Part shown: positions 36,161 through 45,900 of the stretch, piece by piece
How positions within the stretch are numbered: position 1 is the stretch's first letter
How the letters are laid out: each line of letters starts with the position of its first letter
Source of the DNA: Paraeggerthella sp964369725
Lineage (GTDB): Bacteria > Actinomycetota > Coriobacteriia > Coriobacteriales > Eggerthellaceae
NCBI GenBank assembly: GCA_964369725.1
Contig: CAYJGC010000001.1
Span: 62,001 to 126,000, forward strand
DNA length: 64,000 nucleotides
Reading direction: 5' to 3'
Translations under genes and position numbers: made by a program
The notes under the pieces: model-generated
Told to the model about the DNA's origin: nothing
The model's input: the letters and a program-made list of their open reading frames with translations, nothing else
The model's database searches: none

Positions 36161-38188
36161 ATGGCAAAGCAATTATTGATGGGTAACGAAGCCCTGGCGC
36201 ACGCCGCCTTAGAGGCGGGGGTGCGCGTGGTGGCCGGATATCCCGGTACGCCCTCTTCAGAGCTCATAGAAACAGTGGCTAAACTTCATGCATCAGGTAG
36301 TGCTCAGGGTGTGCATGTTGAGTGGTCAACGAATGAAAAAAGTGCACTGGAATTAGTTGCGGGTGCCGCTTATTGCGGAGCTCGTACGTTGTATACCTGC
36401 AAACAGGTTGGGCTGAATGTAGCTAGCGATGCCTTGATGAGTCTTAACTATGTAGGCGTTAAGGGTGGTACGGTGCTTTACGTGGCGGACGACCCCGGTC
36501 CCATATCGTCACAAACAGAACAAGACACCAGGCGTTTTGCCTCCTTTGCAAAAGTCCCGGTACTTGACCCCGAAAACCCTGATCAGGGCTTCGAAATGAT
36601 GAAGGCTGCGTTTGAGCTTTCAGAGCGGTATGCTACGCCGGTGATAGTGCGCCCTACTACGCGCATTTGTCATGCTTCAACATTTTTCGACGTAGAAGAA
36701 GTGACCACCGCAAAACCCGTTCCTGAAGAGGGGTTTGAATACGACCCTCGCTGGATTATCTTCCCTCGTCGCGCTTATGAGGCGCACGGAGAAATTAACA
36801 CTCGTCTAAGAAGCATTGCGCGCGACTACGCAGAGGATACAATGTTTTCGAGATTTAACCCCGTGTTTGAAGGCGGGGAAACGCAGGCGCCTTGTTTGGG
36901 GATTGTGGCAGGTGGTGTGTCCTCGGCACATGCACGTGAGGCGTTGCGTGTAATAGAGCAACGTGCCGGTGCTTTGGGGGTAACGGTTCCTGCGTATCGC
37001 TTTTGGCAAGTTGGTACGCCCTATCCGTTTCCTCAAAACATTGCAGAAGATTTCACGGCAGGGCTTAGCCGTATTCTGGTGTTTGAAGAATTGGATCATG
37101 TGCTCGAAGACGAAATGGTTATGTTTGCAGGACGTACCCACGCATCTTACGAGGTGCTGGGCAAGTTGACTGGACATACGCGTGACCGCGGCGAAAACGA
37201 CGTGGACGACTGCATTGCGCGCCTATTAGAATTCTTCGGTATCGCTGAAGAATTGAGCGAAGCAGAGTGCAAAGATGCCAGCTCCCCAGAAGTCGTTGTA
37301 GCTCAATTGTCGCAGAGCATTTCGCTGCCGGTGCGCCCGCCGGTTCTTTGTGCGGGGTGTCCTCATCGGGGGAGCTTTTACGCCGTTAAGCAAGCGTTAG
37401 GTAAAGCACCTGCAGTGTTTTGCGGAGACATAGGTTGCTATACGCTAGGAAATGCGAGCCCCCTTGAGGCGGTTGATACGTGTCTTTGTATGGGTGCGGG
37501 TATTACCATGGCTCAAGGTTTTGCCGTAGCAGAGCCGCACAAAAAAGCTCTCGCTTTTGTAGGGGATTCAACCTTCTTCGCAAGTGGATTGCCGGGAATC
37601 GCCAATGCTGCTTATAACGGACATGATATAACCGTTTGCGTTCTTGATAATGCAACCACTGCCATGACGGGTTTGCAGCCTCATCCGGGGACGGGCTTGA
37701 CGCTTATGGGGCAACACCGCAAGCCTCTTTCGATAGAAGCGGCTCTCAGGGCTCTCGGATTCGAGTGCATTATCTATGCGGATCCTTTGAATTTAGAACA
37801 ATCGGTGGCCGCTGCCAAAGAAGCAATTGGGTTTACTGGTCCTTCTGCTTTGTTGTTTGTGTCGCCTTGTATACAGCTTGAGCAGCCTCATGCTCCTGCT
37901 ACTATTGACTCTCAGGCATGCACAGGCTGTAAAAAGTGCATTACCGAAATTGGCTGTCCTGCAATTGCCTTTGATGTTGATGCTCGGGGGCCTCGCAGCA
38001 AAGAGCGAGGTCAAGCCTTTGTAGACACGTCTCTTTGTAACGGGTGTGCCCTGTGTGAACAGGTTTGCCCTTTTGGTGTTATTGCCTGTGAAAAACCTAC
38101 TAAACCGGCAGACAAGCAGGAAAACAAGGAAACACACGCAACGCTTGTCAATGAGAGCGCTCTGCAAAAGGAGGAATCCCATGCTTAA
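36161..38188 (+). CDS. iorA: Indolepyruvate:ferredoxin oxidoreductase alpha subunit IorA
   Basis: Oxidatively decarboxylates arylpyruvates (from Trp, Phe, Tyr) to arylacetyl-CoA and reduces ferredoxin; the reaction is reversible. The 675-aa product has an N-terminal pyrimidine-domain start GNEALAHAALEAGVRVVAGYPGTPSSE. The ThDP/Mg region GDIGCYTLG...FVGDSTFFASGLPG...DNATTAMTG spans about 424-505. A C-terminal pair of [4Fe-4S] motifs is CTGCKKCITEIGCP (about 587) and CNGCALCEQVCP (about 627). It overlaps iorB by 8 bp, and paaK follows in the same operon. Confidence 0.95.
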   Translation: MAKQLLMGNEALAHAALEAGVRVVAGYPGTPSSELIETVAKLHASGSAQGVHVEWSTNEKSALELVAGAAYCGARTLYTCKQVGLNVASDALMSLNYVGVKGGTVLYVADDPGPISSQTEQDTRRFASFAKVPVLDPENPDQGFEMMKAAFELSERYATPVIVRPTTRICHASTFFDVEEVTTAKPVPEEGFEYDPRWIIFPRRAYEAHGEINTRLRSIARDYAEDTMFSRFNPVFEGGETQAPCLGIVAGGVSSAHAREALRVIEQRAGALGVTVPAYRFWQVGTPYPFPQNIAEDFTAGLSRILVFEELDHVLEDEMVMFAGRTHASYEVLGKLTGHTRDRGENDVDDCIARLLEFFGIAEELSEAECKDASSPEVVVAQLSQSISLPVRPPVLCAGCPHRGSFYAVKQALGKAPAVFCGDIGCYTLGNASPLEAVDTCLCMGAGITMAQGFAVAEPHKKALAFVGDSTFFASGLPGIANAAYNGHDITVCVLDNATTAMTGLQPHPGTGLTLMGQHRKPLSIEAALRALGFECIIYADPLNLEQSVAAAKEAIGFTGPSALLFVSPCIQLEQPHAPATIDSQACTGCKKCITEIGCPAIAFDVDARGPRSKERGQAFVDTSLCNGCALCEQVCPFGVIACEKPTKPADKQENKETHATLVNESALQKEESHA

Positions 38189-38789
38189 CATATTACTAGC
38201 AGGCGTGGGCGGACAGGGAACGGTTTTGGCTGCAAAGGTTTTGGCTCAGGCGGCACAGGAAAAAGGCTGGCAGGTGCGTACGGCCGAGACTATTGGTATG
38301 GCGCAGCGCGGAGGCAGTGTTGTTTCGCATGTGCGTATGGGAAACGAAGGTGAAGAGGTTTGTGCGCCGCTAATCGCACATGCTTCGGCTCAGTTGATTA
38401 TTGCTTTTGAGCCCGCTGAAGCAGCACGCATGGTTCCTTATCTTGCGCCGGGAGCAATGCTCGTTACTGCTAAAACGCCTATTCAACCAGTTTCTTCGGC
38501 GCTTTCTGCACAGCCTTATCGCGCTCAGGAAGTTTTGGATTCTCTTGCACAAGCCATCAAAGCTGCTCGGGCACACATTACGGTGGTTGACGACATGGCT
38601 CTGACTAACGCAGCAGGAGGACGCAAAGTTCTAAACACGTTGCTTTTGGCAAGCGCATTGCAGACTGGCTGCGTGCCGCTTAATCTTGAAGACCTAAAAC
38701 GAGCTATTGAGGTGTGTGTTAAACCCCGCTTTGTGGCAATGAATGTATCCGCAATCGACATTGTTTCTGAGGACGTAGTATGCGTATGA
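38181..38789 (+). CDS. iorB: Indolepyruvate:ferredoxin oxidoreductase beta subunit IorB
   Basis: The gamma-type (POR_N-like) partner of IorA. The ATG at 38181 has an AAAGGAGG ribosome-binding site inside the end of iorA; the in-frame extension upstream is a shadow of iorA. In the 202-aa product, LLAGVGGQGTVLAAKVLAQAA is the hallmark N-terminal motif, followed by ETIGMAQRGGSVVSHVRMG. It overlaps paaK by 10 bp, so the three proteins are made together. Confidence 0.94.
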   Translation: MLNILLAGVGGQGTVLAAKVLAQAAQEKGWQVRTAETIGMAQRGGSVVSHVRMGNEGEEVCAPLIAHASAQLIIAFEPAEAARMVPYLAPGAMLVTAKTPIQPVSSALSAQPYRAQEVLDSLAQAIKAARAHITVVDDMALTNAAGGRKVLNTLLLASALQTGCVPLNLEDLKRAIEVCVKPRFVAMNVSAIDIVSEDVVCV

Positions 38790-40015
38790 CAGAAGAGCAG
38801 TTGCTGCTCATAAAACAGCAATTTAAAACACTCAAGGATAATTCTTCGTTTTACGCAAGTAAATTTGAAGGCATTGATTTGACTGATGTTCAGACTCAAG
38901 CTGACTTTGAAAAGCTGCCCTTTTCTGAAAAAGATGATTTGCGCAACGCCTACCCTTTGGGATTGCAGGCGGTTCCCGATGAAGAGATAGTGCGCATTCA
39001 CTCTTCAAGCGGCACAACGGGCACTCCTGTTATTATTCCCTATACCCAACAAGACGTCACTGACTGGGCAATACAGTTTGCCCGGTGTTATGAGGTGGCA
39101 GGAATTAGCAACAAAGACCGCATTCATATTACGCCTGGTTATGGCCTTTGGACGGCGGGAATCGGTTTTCAGTTGGGTGCGGAACGTTTGGGGGCAATGG
39201 CAATTCCCATGGGTCCGGGAAATACCGAAAAGCAACTGGCAATGATGCAGGATCTTCAGTCTACTGTTCTGTGCGCAACAAGCTCGTATGCACTGTTGCT
39301 TGCTGAAGAGATTGCAGCTCGTGGCTTGCGGGACAAAGTGAAGCTGCGCAAAGGCGTTATTGGCAGTGAGCGCTGGGGCGATAAAATGCGTAATCGTATT
39401 TCAAATGAGCTTGGGATTGAGATTTTTGACATTTACGGACTGACTGAAGTATACGGTCCCGGCATTGGCATTTCGTGTTCAGCTCATGAGGGAATGCACG
39501 TTTGGAACGATTACATTTACATTGAAGTTGTTGACCCTATCACGGGTGAACCCGTTGCCGATGGTGAAGTGGGTGAATTGGTGTTAACCACGTTGCGCAA
39601 GCAGGGGGCACCACTTATTCGTTACCGCACTCACGATTTGACGCGCATCATTCCTGGTGAGTGCTCTTGCGGAATGAATCATCCTCGCATTGATACCCTT
39701 GTAGGACGAACCGATGACATGTTTAAAGCAAAAGGATGTAATATTTTCCCTGCTCAGGTAGAGGAAGTCATTAGTTTTACCAGTGGCACTTCTTCGGAGT
39801 ATCAGGTTATGATTGAGCACATTATGGGCAAAGATGTTCTTACTGTTTTGTTTGAAACGCCGTTGGTAGGGGAAGATAAAGAGCGTGCTGAACAAGAGCT
39901 TGCAATGATATTTAAGGCAAAAATTGGATGTACGCCTGAAGCAAAAGGTGTTCCTATTGGAGAGCTTCCTCGCTCAGAAAAGAAAACGAAACGCATTTTT
40001 GATAGTCGCTACTAA
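38780..40015 (+). CDS. paaK: Phenylacetate--CoA ligase family protein
   Basis: AMP-forming arylacetyl-CoA ligase of the ANL superfamily. At 411 aa it is slightly shorter than aerobic PaaK. The P-loop is SSSGTTGTPVIIPYT (about 75-89), with GSERWGDKMR, DIYGLTEVYGPG, the hinge Asp in RYRTHDLTRI, and the C-terminal domain VGRTDDMFKAKGCNIFPAQVEE. Next to iorAB it could activate arylacetates for reductive carboxylation to arylpyruvates, or run backwards to conserve energy. The direction is not visible in the sequence. Confidence 0.92.
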   Translation: MRMTEEQLLLIKQQFKTLKDNSSFYASKFEGIDLTDVQTQADFEKLPFSEKDDLRNAYPLGLQAVPDEEIVRIHSSSGTTGTPVIIPYTQQDVTDWAIQFARCYEVAGISNKDRIHITPGYGLWTAGIGFQLGAERLGAMAIPMGPGNTEKQLAMMQDLQSTVLCATSSYALLLAEEIAARGLRDKVKLRKGVIGSERWGDKMRNRISNELGIEIFDIYGLTEVYGPGIGISCSAHEGMHVWNDYIYIEVVDPITGEPVADGEVGELVLTTLRKQGAPLIRYRTHDLTRIIPGECSCGMNHPRIDTLVGRTDDMFKAKGCNIFPAQVEEVISFTSGTSSEYQVMIEHIMGKDVLTVLFETPLVGEDKERAEQELAMIFKAKIGCTPEAKGVPIGELPRSEKKTKRIFDSRY

Positions 40016-40034
40016 GCAATAATATAACACTAAT

Positions 40035-40087
40035 AAGCCTGCATGACCTAAGCAGATTGTCCTCATCCGGTCATGCAGGCTTTACTT
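40035..40087 (+). terminator. Terminator of the iorAB-paaK operon
   Basis: A 14-bp stem (AAGCCTGCATGACC and its complement at 40069-40082) with a 20-nt loop, 20 bp after paaK, is followed by TTTACTTGTTTT. Confidence 0.7.
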
Positions 40088-40126
40088 GTTTTCTTAGCCT
40101 TGTGGAAGTAAGGTCATAGATAGGTG

Positions 40127-40250
40127 TGAAGCCTGCAACGAACCCGCAGCAAAGCCTGTAGAGAGTTCGCAGCAGGCTTGCAGAGGATCTGCAGCGAGCT
40201 TGCTGCAAGCCTGCAATGAGCCTACAGTGAACCCGCTGTAGGCTTCATGC
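40127..40250. repeat. Degenerate GCCTGCA/GAACCCGC repeat cluster
   Basis: About 120 bp built from diverged units of roughly 20-23 bp. GCCTGCAA occurs at 40131 and 40209, GAACCCGC at 40140 and 40229, and related GCCTGTAG, GCTTGCAG and GCCTACAG cores lie between. Direct and inverted copies are mixed. It lies between the paaK terminator and the 3' end of the purine permease gene. Confidence 0.65.
40219..40244. terminator. Hairpin at the end of the purine permease
   Basis: A 9-bp perfect stem AGCCTACAG/CTGTAGGCT with an 8-nt loop is the last unit of the repeat cluster, about 20 bp past the permease stop on the minus strand. No U-run follows, so the terminator role is uncertain. Confidence 0.4.
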
Positions 40251-40262
40251 CAACAAACTTTT

Positions 40263-41588
40263 TTAGAGTGTCATGAGATAAACCACAAACAAAAGAGTCA
40301 AAATAATCGACAGAGGCGAGAGCTCTTTGGCGCGCCCTGTAAACAAATATATGGCACTATAGGTTATAAAACCTACAGCGATACCATTTGAAATTGAAAA
40401 CGATGCCACCATAACCACAATGGTAATAAAGCAAACTGCGGCAGTGGCAATATCTGACCAATCAATTTTTTTCATCTGCTGGGACATATATACCCCAACG
40501 GCAAAAATTGCTGGTGCTGTTACACAGGCAACGGCAATCGATACAATTAACGGCGCCAAAAAGAGCGAAAGGAAAAAGCCAGCAGCCGCAACCAGTGCGG
40601 TAATACCTGTTCTACCGCCTGCAGCAATGCCAGTACCTGATTCGACATACGTAGTAATTGACGAAGTGCCTAGTATCGCACCAAAGATGGTACTGCCGGA
40701 GTCAACAACTAAAGCACGACCCATGCCTTTCAAGTTGCCTTCTTCATCCATGAAATTTGCGCTTGAGCCAAGTGCAATAAGCGTGCCTGTTGTGTCGAAA
40801 AAGTCTACGAACAACAAGGTGATGACAATAATAATCCACTCAGGGCGATGGATAAGGCCATCAAGGCCTCCTACAAAAGCGCCAAAGGTGCTGAAGTCAA
40901 CGCTTGTGGTGAAAATAGAAGCAGGAAGAGTGGGCATTCCAGCCATGCCAAACGCGCCCATGATAAGGCCTATAATTGCAGTGACGGCCATGCCAATGAA
41001 GGGTGCGCCGAGTGTTTTTCGTGACATAAGTACTAAGGTGACCAAGATGCCAAATGCCGCTAACGCTACTACAGGATCTGAAAGTGTTCCTAATTGAATA
41101 ATGCTTCCTGATCCGGCAACAATAATGCCTGAATTAGAAAGGGCAATCATAGAAATGAAAAAGCCGGTGCCTGTGCCAATAGCTAGCTTTAGGGTGAGGG
41201 GAATGGCATCGATAATCATCTGGCGAATGCCAGTCACGCTTAAAATAAAAAATAAAACACCAGCAATAAAAACCGCGGCTAATGCTTCTGCGCCGGTATA
41301 GCCATAGATAAGTACAATAGAGTAGGTGAAGATGCTCGTTACGCCCATGCCAGGTGCAAGAGCAACGGGGAAATTAGCAAAAAGACCCATTACCAAGCAA
41401 GCTAAGCATGAGGCTATGGCGGTAGCAAAAAACACGGATATTGCTGAAAGTCCTGTAGCAGGATCACCCAAAATGCTCGGCGCCACTCCCAATATATACG
41501 ACATTGCAAAGAATGTTACCAAGCCTGCAATGATTTCAGTTCGGATAGTGCTTTTGCGTTCTGTCAGGTGAAATAGCTTTTCAAGCAT
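40263..41588 (-). CDS. AzgA-type guanine/hypoxanthine permease (NCS2)
   Basis: A 441-aa membrane protein with about 12-14 helices. The N-terminal EIIAGLVTFFAMSYILGVAPSIL and APGMGVTSIFTYSIVL are characteristic of the AzgA/PbuG/PbuO purine-cation symporters; DFFDTTGTLIALG and the later GRTGITALVAA agree. The substrate is probably guanine/hypoxanthine or adenine. The ATG has a GAGGAG site. The short leader (41589-41640) contains two small hairpins (41607-41626 and 41628-41638), but not the pattern of a purine riboswitch. Confidence 0.9.
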   Translation of the reverse strand: MLEKLFHLTERKSTIRTEIIAGLVTFFAMSYILGVAPSILGDPATGLSAISVFFATAIASCLACLVMGLFANFPVALAPGMGVTSIFTYSIVLIYGYTGAEALAAVFIAGVLFFILSVTGIRQMIIDAIPLTLKLAIGTGTGFFISMIALSNSGIIVAGSGSIIQLGTLSDPVVALAAFGILVTLVLMSRKTLGAPFIGMAVTAIIGLIMGAFGMAGMPTLPASIFTTSVDFSTFGAFVGGLDGLIHRPEWIIIVITLLFVDFFDTTGTLIALGSSANFMDEEGNLKGMGRALVVDSGSTIFGAILGTSSITTYVESGTGIAAGGRTGITALVAAAGFFLSLFLAPLIVSIAVACVTAPAIFAVGVYMSQQMKKIDWSDIATAAVCFITIVVMVASFSISNGIAVGFITYSAIYLFTGRAKELSPLSIILTLLFVVYLMTL

Positions 41589-41684
41589 GGGCTGTCTCCT
41601 CGGATAACAATGAAAAAAGTCATTGTAGACCTTTGGTCATTAGTTGACTACCCATGAAATATATAAGTTAATTAGTTGCGGATT

Positions 41685-42704
41685 TTATTCTGCGTTAATA
41701 ACCGTTATTCCGTCGGCAAGTGTTGCGGCAAACCCAGGAGTAAGCAAAACCTCATTGGCCTCAAGGCAAATAATACCGCTTAATTCGTTTTTTTCTTCAA
41801 GAAAGGCTAGGCCGGCGCTTGCTCCTAAAAGAAATACGGTTGTGCTCACCATGTCGCATAGAAAAGAACTTTCTCCCACTATAGAAACGCCTAAAACCCC
41901 AGAGTTCACAGGCATGCCCGTTTGAGGGTCAAGGATGTGGTGGTAAAACGTGTCATCTTTCGTAAAACTACGTTCGTAAAGGCCGGAAGTGACAGCAGAT
42001 TTGTTCTCGAGGTTCATAGTTGCAAGGAGAGAACCGTCAGCGCGTGTAGGATTTTGTATCCCAATACGCCACTGTTCGCCTCCTTCTTTTGTTCCCATGG
42101 CGTAGGTGTTTCCGCCCAGATTAAGGAGAGCATTTTGGCAATTTCGTTCGCGTAGAAACTTGACGGCCAAGTCTGCTATATAGCCTTTTGCCACGCCACC
42201 TAGTTCGAGTTTGATTTGAGGATCAATAAGCTGAACGGTAGTTCCTTCAACAAGTACCTTGCGATAGTCTGTGTGTAGTAAGGCTTCAGAAAGTGCATCA
42301 GGGTCAGGAATGGTTTCTGTAGAAAAATCCCATAGCTCAGTTACGCGTCCCAGCGCTATATTAAAAAGCCCCTCGGTTTCTGCACAAAACGATAGCGAGC
42401 GTGCAAGTATGTCTGCCGTTAACGGGTCAACCTCAACTTTCGTTCCTTGTGATTCATTGATTCGGTAAATATCGCTTCCTTCTCGGGTTCGCGAAAAAAG
42501 CTGCTCATAACGAATAAGTTCCTGCTCAAGCTCGCTTAGTACTTGCGCCGTGGAATAAAGGGAAACGTCAATTACGGTGTCATAGAGAAAATAAGTTGCA
42601 TCAAGGCGAGAGATTTGTGTGGTTTGAGAGCACCCGTATAAAGAAGTCGCTCCCGATGCGCCCAAAAGCATGCTCATGGCTATAAAAGTTCGTCTACTAA
42701 TCAC
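41685..42704 (-). CDS. apbE: FAD:protein FMN transferase ApbE (lipoprotein)
   Basis: Attaches FMN covalently to Thr/Ser of exported flavoproteins such as RnfG/NqrC or FMN_bind-containing reductases. In the 339-aa product, an N-terminal SRRTFIAMSMLLGASGATSLYGC carries a twin-arginine-like pair and a lipobox ending in Cys25. ApbE motifs are LGGVAKGYIADLAVKFL (FAD/Mg site), NALLNLGGNTYAMG and HHILDPQTGMPVN. The GTG start has an AGGAGGG ribosome-binding site. No protein with an FMN_bind domain is encoded in this window, so its target lies elsewhere. Confidence 0.93.
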   Translation of the reverse strand: MISRRTFIAMSMLLGASGATSLYGCSQTTQISRLDATYFLYDTVIDVSLYSTAQVLSELEQELIRYEQLFSRTREGSDIYRINESQGTKVEVDPLTADILARSLSFCAETEGLFNIALGRVTELWDFSTETIPDPDALSEALLHTDYRKVLVEGTTVQLIDPQIKLELGGVAKGYIADLAVKFLRERNCQNALLNLGGNTYAMGTKEGGEQWRIGIQNPTRADGSLLATMNLENKSAVTSGLYERSFTKDDTFYHHILDPQTGMPVNSGVLGVSIVGESSFLCDMVSTTVFLLGASAGLAFLEEKNELSGIICLEANEVLLTPGFAATLADGITVINAE

Positions 42705-42985
42705 CGCTTCAACCCTCCTGTGGGTTTGCTCTATATTCTTTCGCTATGATATTGAATGTTGGAGAAAGGTTGCGCAAGGTTATAAAAAACCCATGTTTTA
42801 GGTAGTGAAGGGTGTGAAAAAGTAAAACGGATGTGGAGGTTTTGCGTGCAATGTGTTGTGAGGTAGGGTTGCAGTGCGCAAAAGCAATTGTAGTTCAATT
42901 GTGAATACAGAAAAATGTATTAAATACTATACAAAACACCAGGAAAACCCAGAAAACAGGTTCGCTAGTTCTATTTTGAAGTACA

Positions 42986-45900
42986 ATGAGCTGTATTATT
43001 AAAAATACTGCAAAACAGTACGTTTGGTCACTAAAAAGTAAGGCTAGAGCTTCTATGAAAACAAAACCAGTTACGAAAAATCCAGGTATTGCAACAGTTG
43101 TTTTGCTTTGCCTATGTTTATGTGTGTTACCTGTTTTGTTGGGTGCGGTGGCAAAAGAGACAGCTTATGCTGCCCCCCTCGCAAGTGGCGAGAGTGGCAC
43201 GGTCGATTGGGAAATTAGTGCTGAAGGTGTACTGACGCTAACGCCAAAAGAAGGTGCGAGTGAAGGTACGCTTGCCTCTCTTCGTACTGACATTAGATAC
43301 GACCGCTTTGACCAAGCTCCTTGGTATGATTACAGAAAATCTATTACTGCGTTTGTTATCCCTGAAGGAAAGACAATCAAAGCAGGAGCTTCTATCGGCT
43401 ATATGTTTTATGGCTTCACAAGTCTTACTTACCTTGATTTGACAGGATTGGATGTTTCAGGTGCAACAAGCATACGTGGATTGGTTTCTGGTTGTTCAAA
43501 CCTTTCGGCTATTGATTTTGGAGGAATTGATACTTCTCGCGTAACGAATTTTGAGGGAGTATTTGCAGGGTGCTCTTCTCTTTCCTTAATTAATGCAGCA
43601 GCGATCAACACTTCTAGTGCTACTACTATGGAAAGCATGTTTAAAGAATGTAGTGCTTTAACGTCTCTTGATTTGACTGGATTTGATACATCGCAAGTTA
43701 CTACTATGGATGAAATGTTTAGAGGATGTAGTGTGCTTGCGTCTTTAACAATAACACAATTTAACACTTCAAATGTAACCTCTATGGTATCTATGTTTGA
43801 AGATTGCCCTAAACTCACATCGCTTGATTTAGCAAACTTTAATACCACAAAAGTAACCAACATGAACTATATGTTTGACGGTGCACAGGGTCTTGTATCT
43901 CTTAACATAAGTTCTTTTGATACGATAAATACAACCAGTATGGCTGGTATGTTTGCGGGATGCGCTAGTCTTCAGACACTTAGCTTTCCTAGCACTTTTA
44001 CAGTCCAGAATGTAAGCCGTCTTTCTTTTATGTTTGAGGGCTGCGCCTCTTTGACCTCTTTAGACTTGAGCGGTTTTAGTACCTCTAAAGCAACTGAATT
44101 GAACTATATGTTTAGCGACTGCTCAAACCTTCAATCTGTCAATCTTTCCAACATTGACACGACGTCAGTAACAAGAATGCAAAATATGTTTGAGGGCTGC
44201 GCCTCTTTGACCAGTCTTGATTTGTCTAACTTCAACACCTCAAAAGTGACCAGGATGGAATATATGTTTGCGGGTTGTTCTTTGCTGGTTTCTCCTAACT
44301 TGTCTAGTTTTGACATTACCAAGGTAGAGCAGGTAAATAACATGTTTGAGGGGTGTTCATCGCTCGCATCGATTGACCTAACAAACTTTTCATCGAGCAA
44401 CGCTTCGCTTAATGTAAGAGATATGTTCCGAAATGCCTATCTTGTCTCTGTCTCCATTGGGGAAGCAACTCATACGGAAATTAAGGATCAGGTGCCGCTC
44501 CCTCCTAAGGATTATCAATTGGATCTCGCCCTTGATTTGCTCACAACGGGAAAGTGGATAGACAAAGATAAGGTTGCTTATGAATCTCTTGCAGCTGCAC
44601 CAGCTGGCGAGTTCAGCGCCCAACTAGACGGAACTTTGAATTTAAATTCAAGCACTGTGACGTTTTCGATAGATCCTAGCGCTGCAACGTATTCAGGAGA
44701 AGAGATTAAGCCAGCAGTAACGGTAAAAAATGGCGATCGTCTTCTTACGGAAGGAACTCATTACACCGCAGTGTATTCAAACAACGTTAGTGCCGCTACG
44801 TCTAGTGCAGCTAATGCACCTACCGTAACTATTACGGGCGTTAACAATTGTGAAGGAACACGAAGCCTTACTTTTGACATCAACCCCCTTCCTGTTGATG
44901 GAGCAACTATTGATGCTATTGCAAGCCAGACCTACAATGGTCAACCCTATACCCCCAGTTCAACAGTGACATTAGATGGAGTTACCTTGGAGACTCCTCG
45001 CGACTACACCACAGCGTATCTTGATGCAGGTGGGGCGCCTGTCGCATCTCCTACTGACGCAGGGACTTATAGCTTTACTATTACTGGTGTAGGAAATTAT
45101 ACGGGCACTAAAAGCGTGATTTTTACTATTGACCAAGCCGCTGTTGACACAGCTTCTATTGCAGTTATCCCCAATCGCGCCTACAACACGCAACCCTACA
45201 CTCCCAGCCCTACGGTGATGCTCAGTGGAGCAACCCTTGAGACCCCTCGTGATTACACGATAGAGTATTTTGATGCCGTAGATGCGCCTGTCGCTTCACC
45301 TACGGAAGCTGGAACCTACCGTCTAAAGATTACCGGTGTAGGAAATTACACGGGTACTCAAACAGTAAGCTTCACCATTGACCAAGCTGCTGTTGACGCG
45401 GCTTCTATTGCAGCTATCCCCAATCGCGCCTACAATACGCAACCTTACACTCCTAGCCCCGCGGTAGCGCTAGATGGAGTCACCCTTGAGACTCCTCGTG
45501 ATTACACGATAGAGTATTTTGACGCAGCTAATGCGCCTGTCGCTTCGCCTACGGTTGCTGGAGCCTACAGCCTAAAGATAACCGGTGCAGGAAATTATAC
45601 GGGCACTCAGACGGTAAGCTTTACGATTGACCAAGCTGCCGTCAGTGGTGCAACTGTTGCCGCCATAGCTAGCTATACCTATAACGACCGACCCTATACT
45701 CCTAGCCCCGCGGTAGTGCTAGATGGAGTCACCCTTGAGACCCCTCGTGATTACACGATAGAGTATCTTGACGCAGCTAATGCTCCGGTATCTTCACCTA
45801 CGGAAGCTGGAACCTACCGCTTAAAGATTACCGGTGTAGGAAACTACACAGGTACTCAAACGGTAAGCTTCACCATTGACCCGCTTTCTATTCAGCCTGC

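Noticed and set aside
38046..38180. 45-codon N-terminal extension of IorB
   Set aside because: It overlaps the ferredoxin-like end of iorA in another frame. The ATG at 38181 has a full ribosome-binding site and the usual MLNILLAGVGGQG start.
40420..41097. 225-codon + strand frame antisense to the purine permease
   Set aside because: Typical antisense shadow of a membrane protein gene, without start signals or a plausible domain.
41589..41684. Purine riboswitch before the AzgA-like permease
   Set aside because: Two small hairpins are present, but the three-way junction and conserved loop sequences of the purine class are not.
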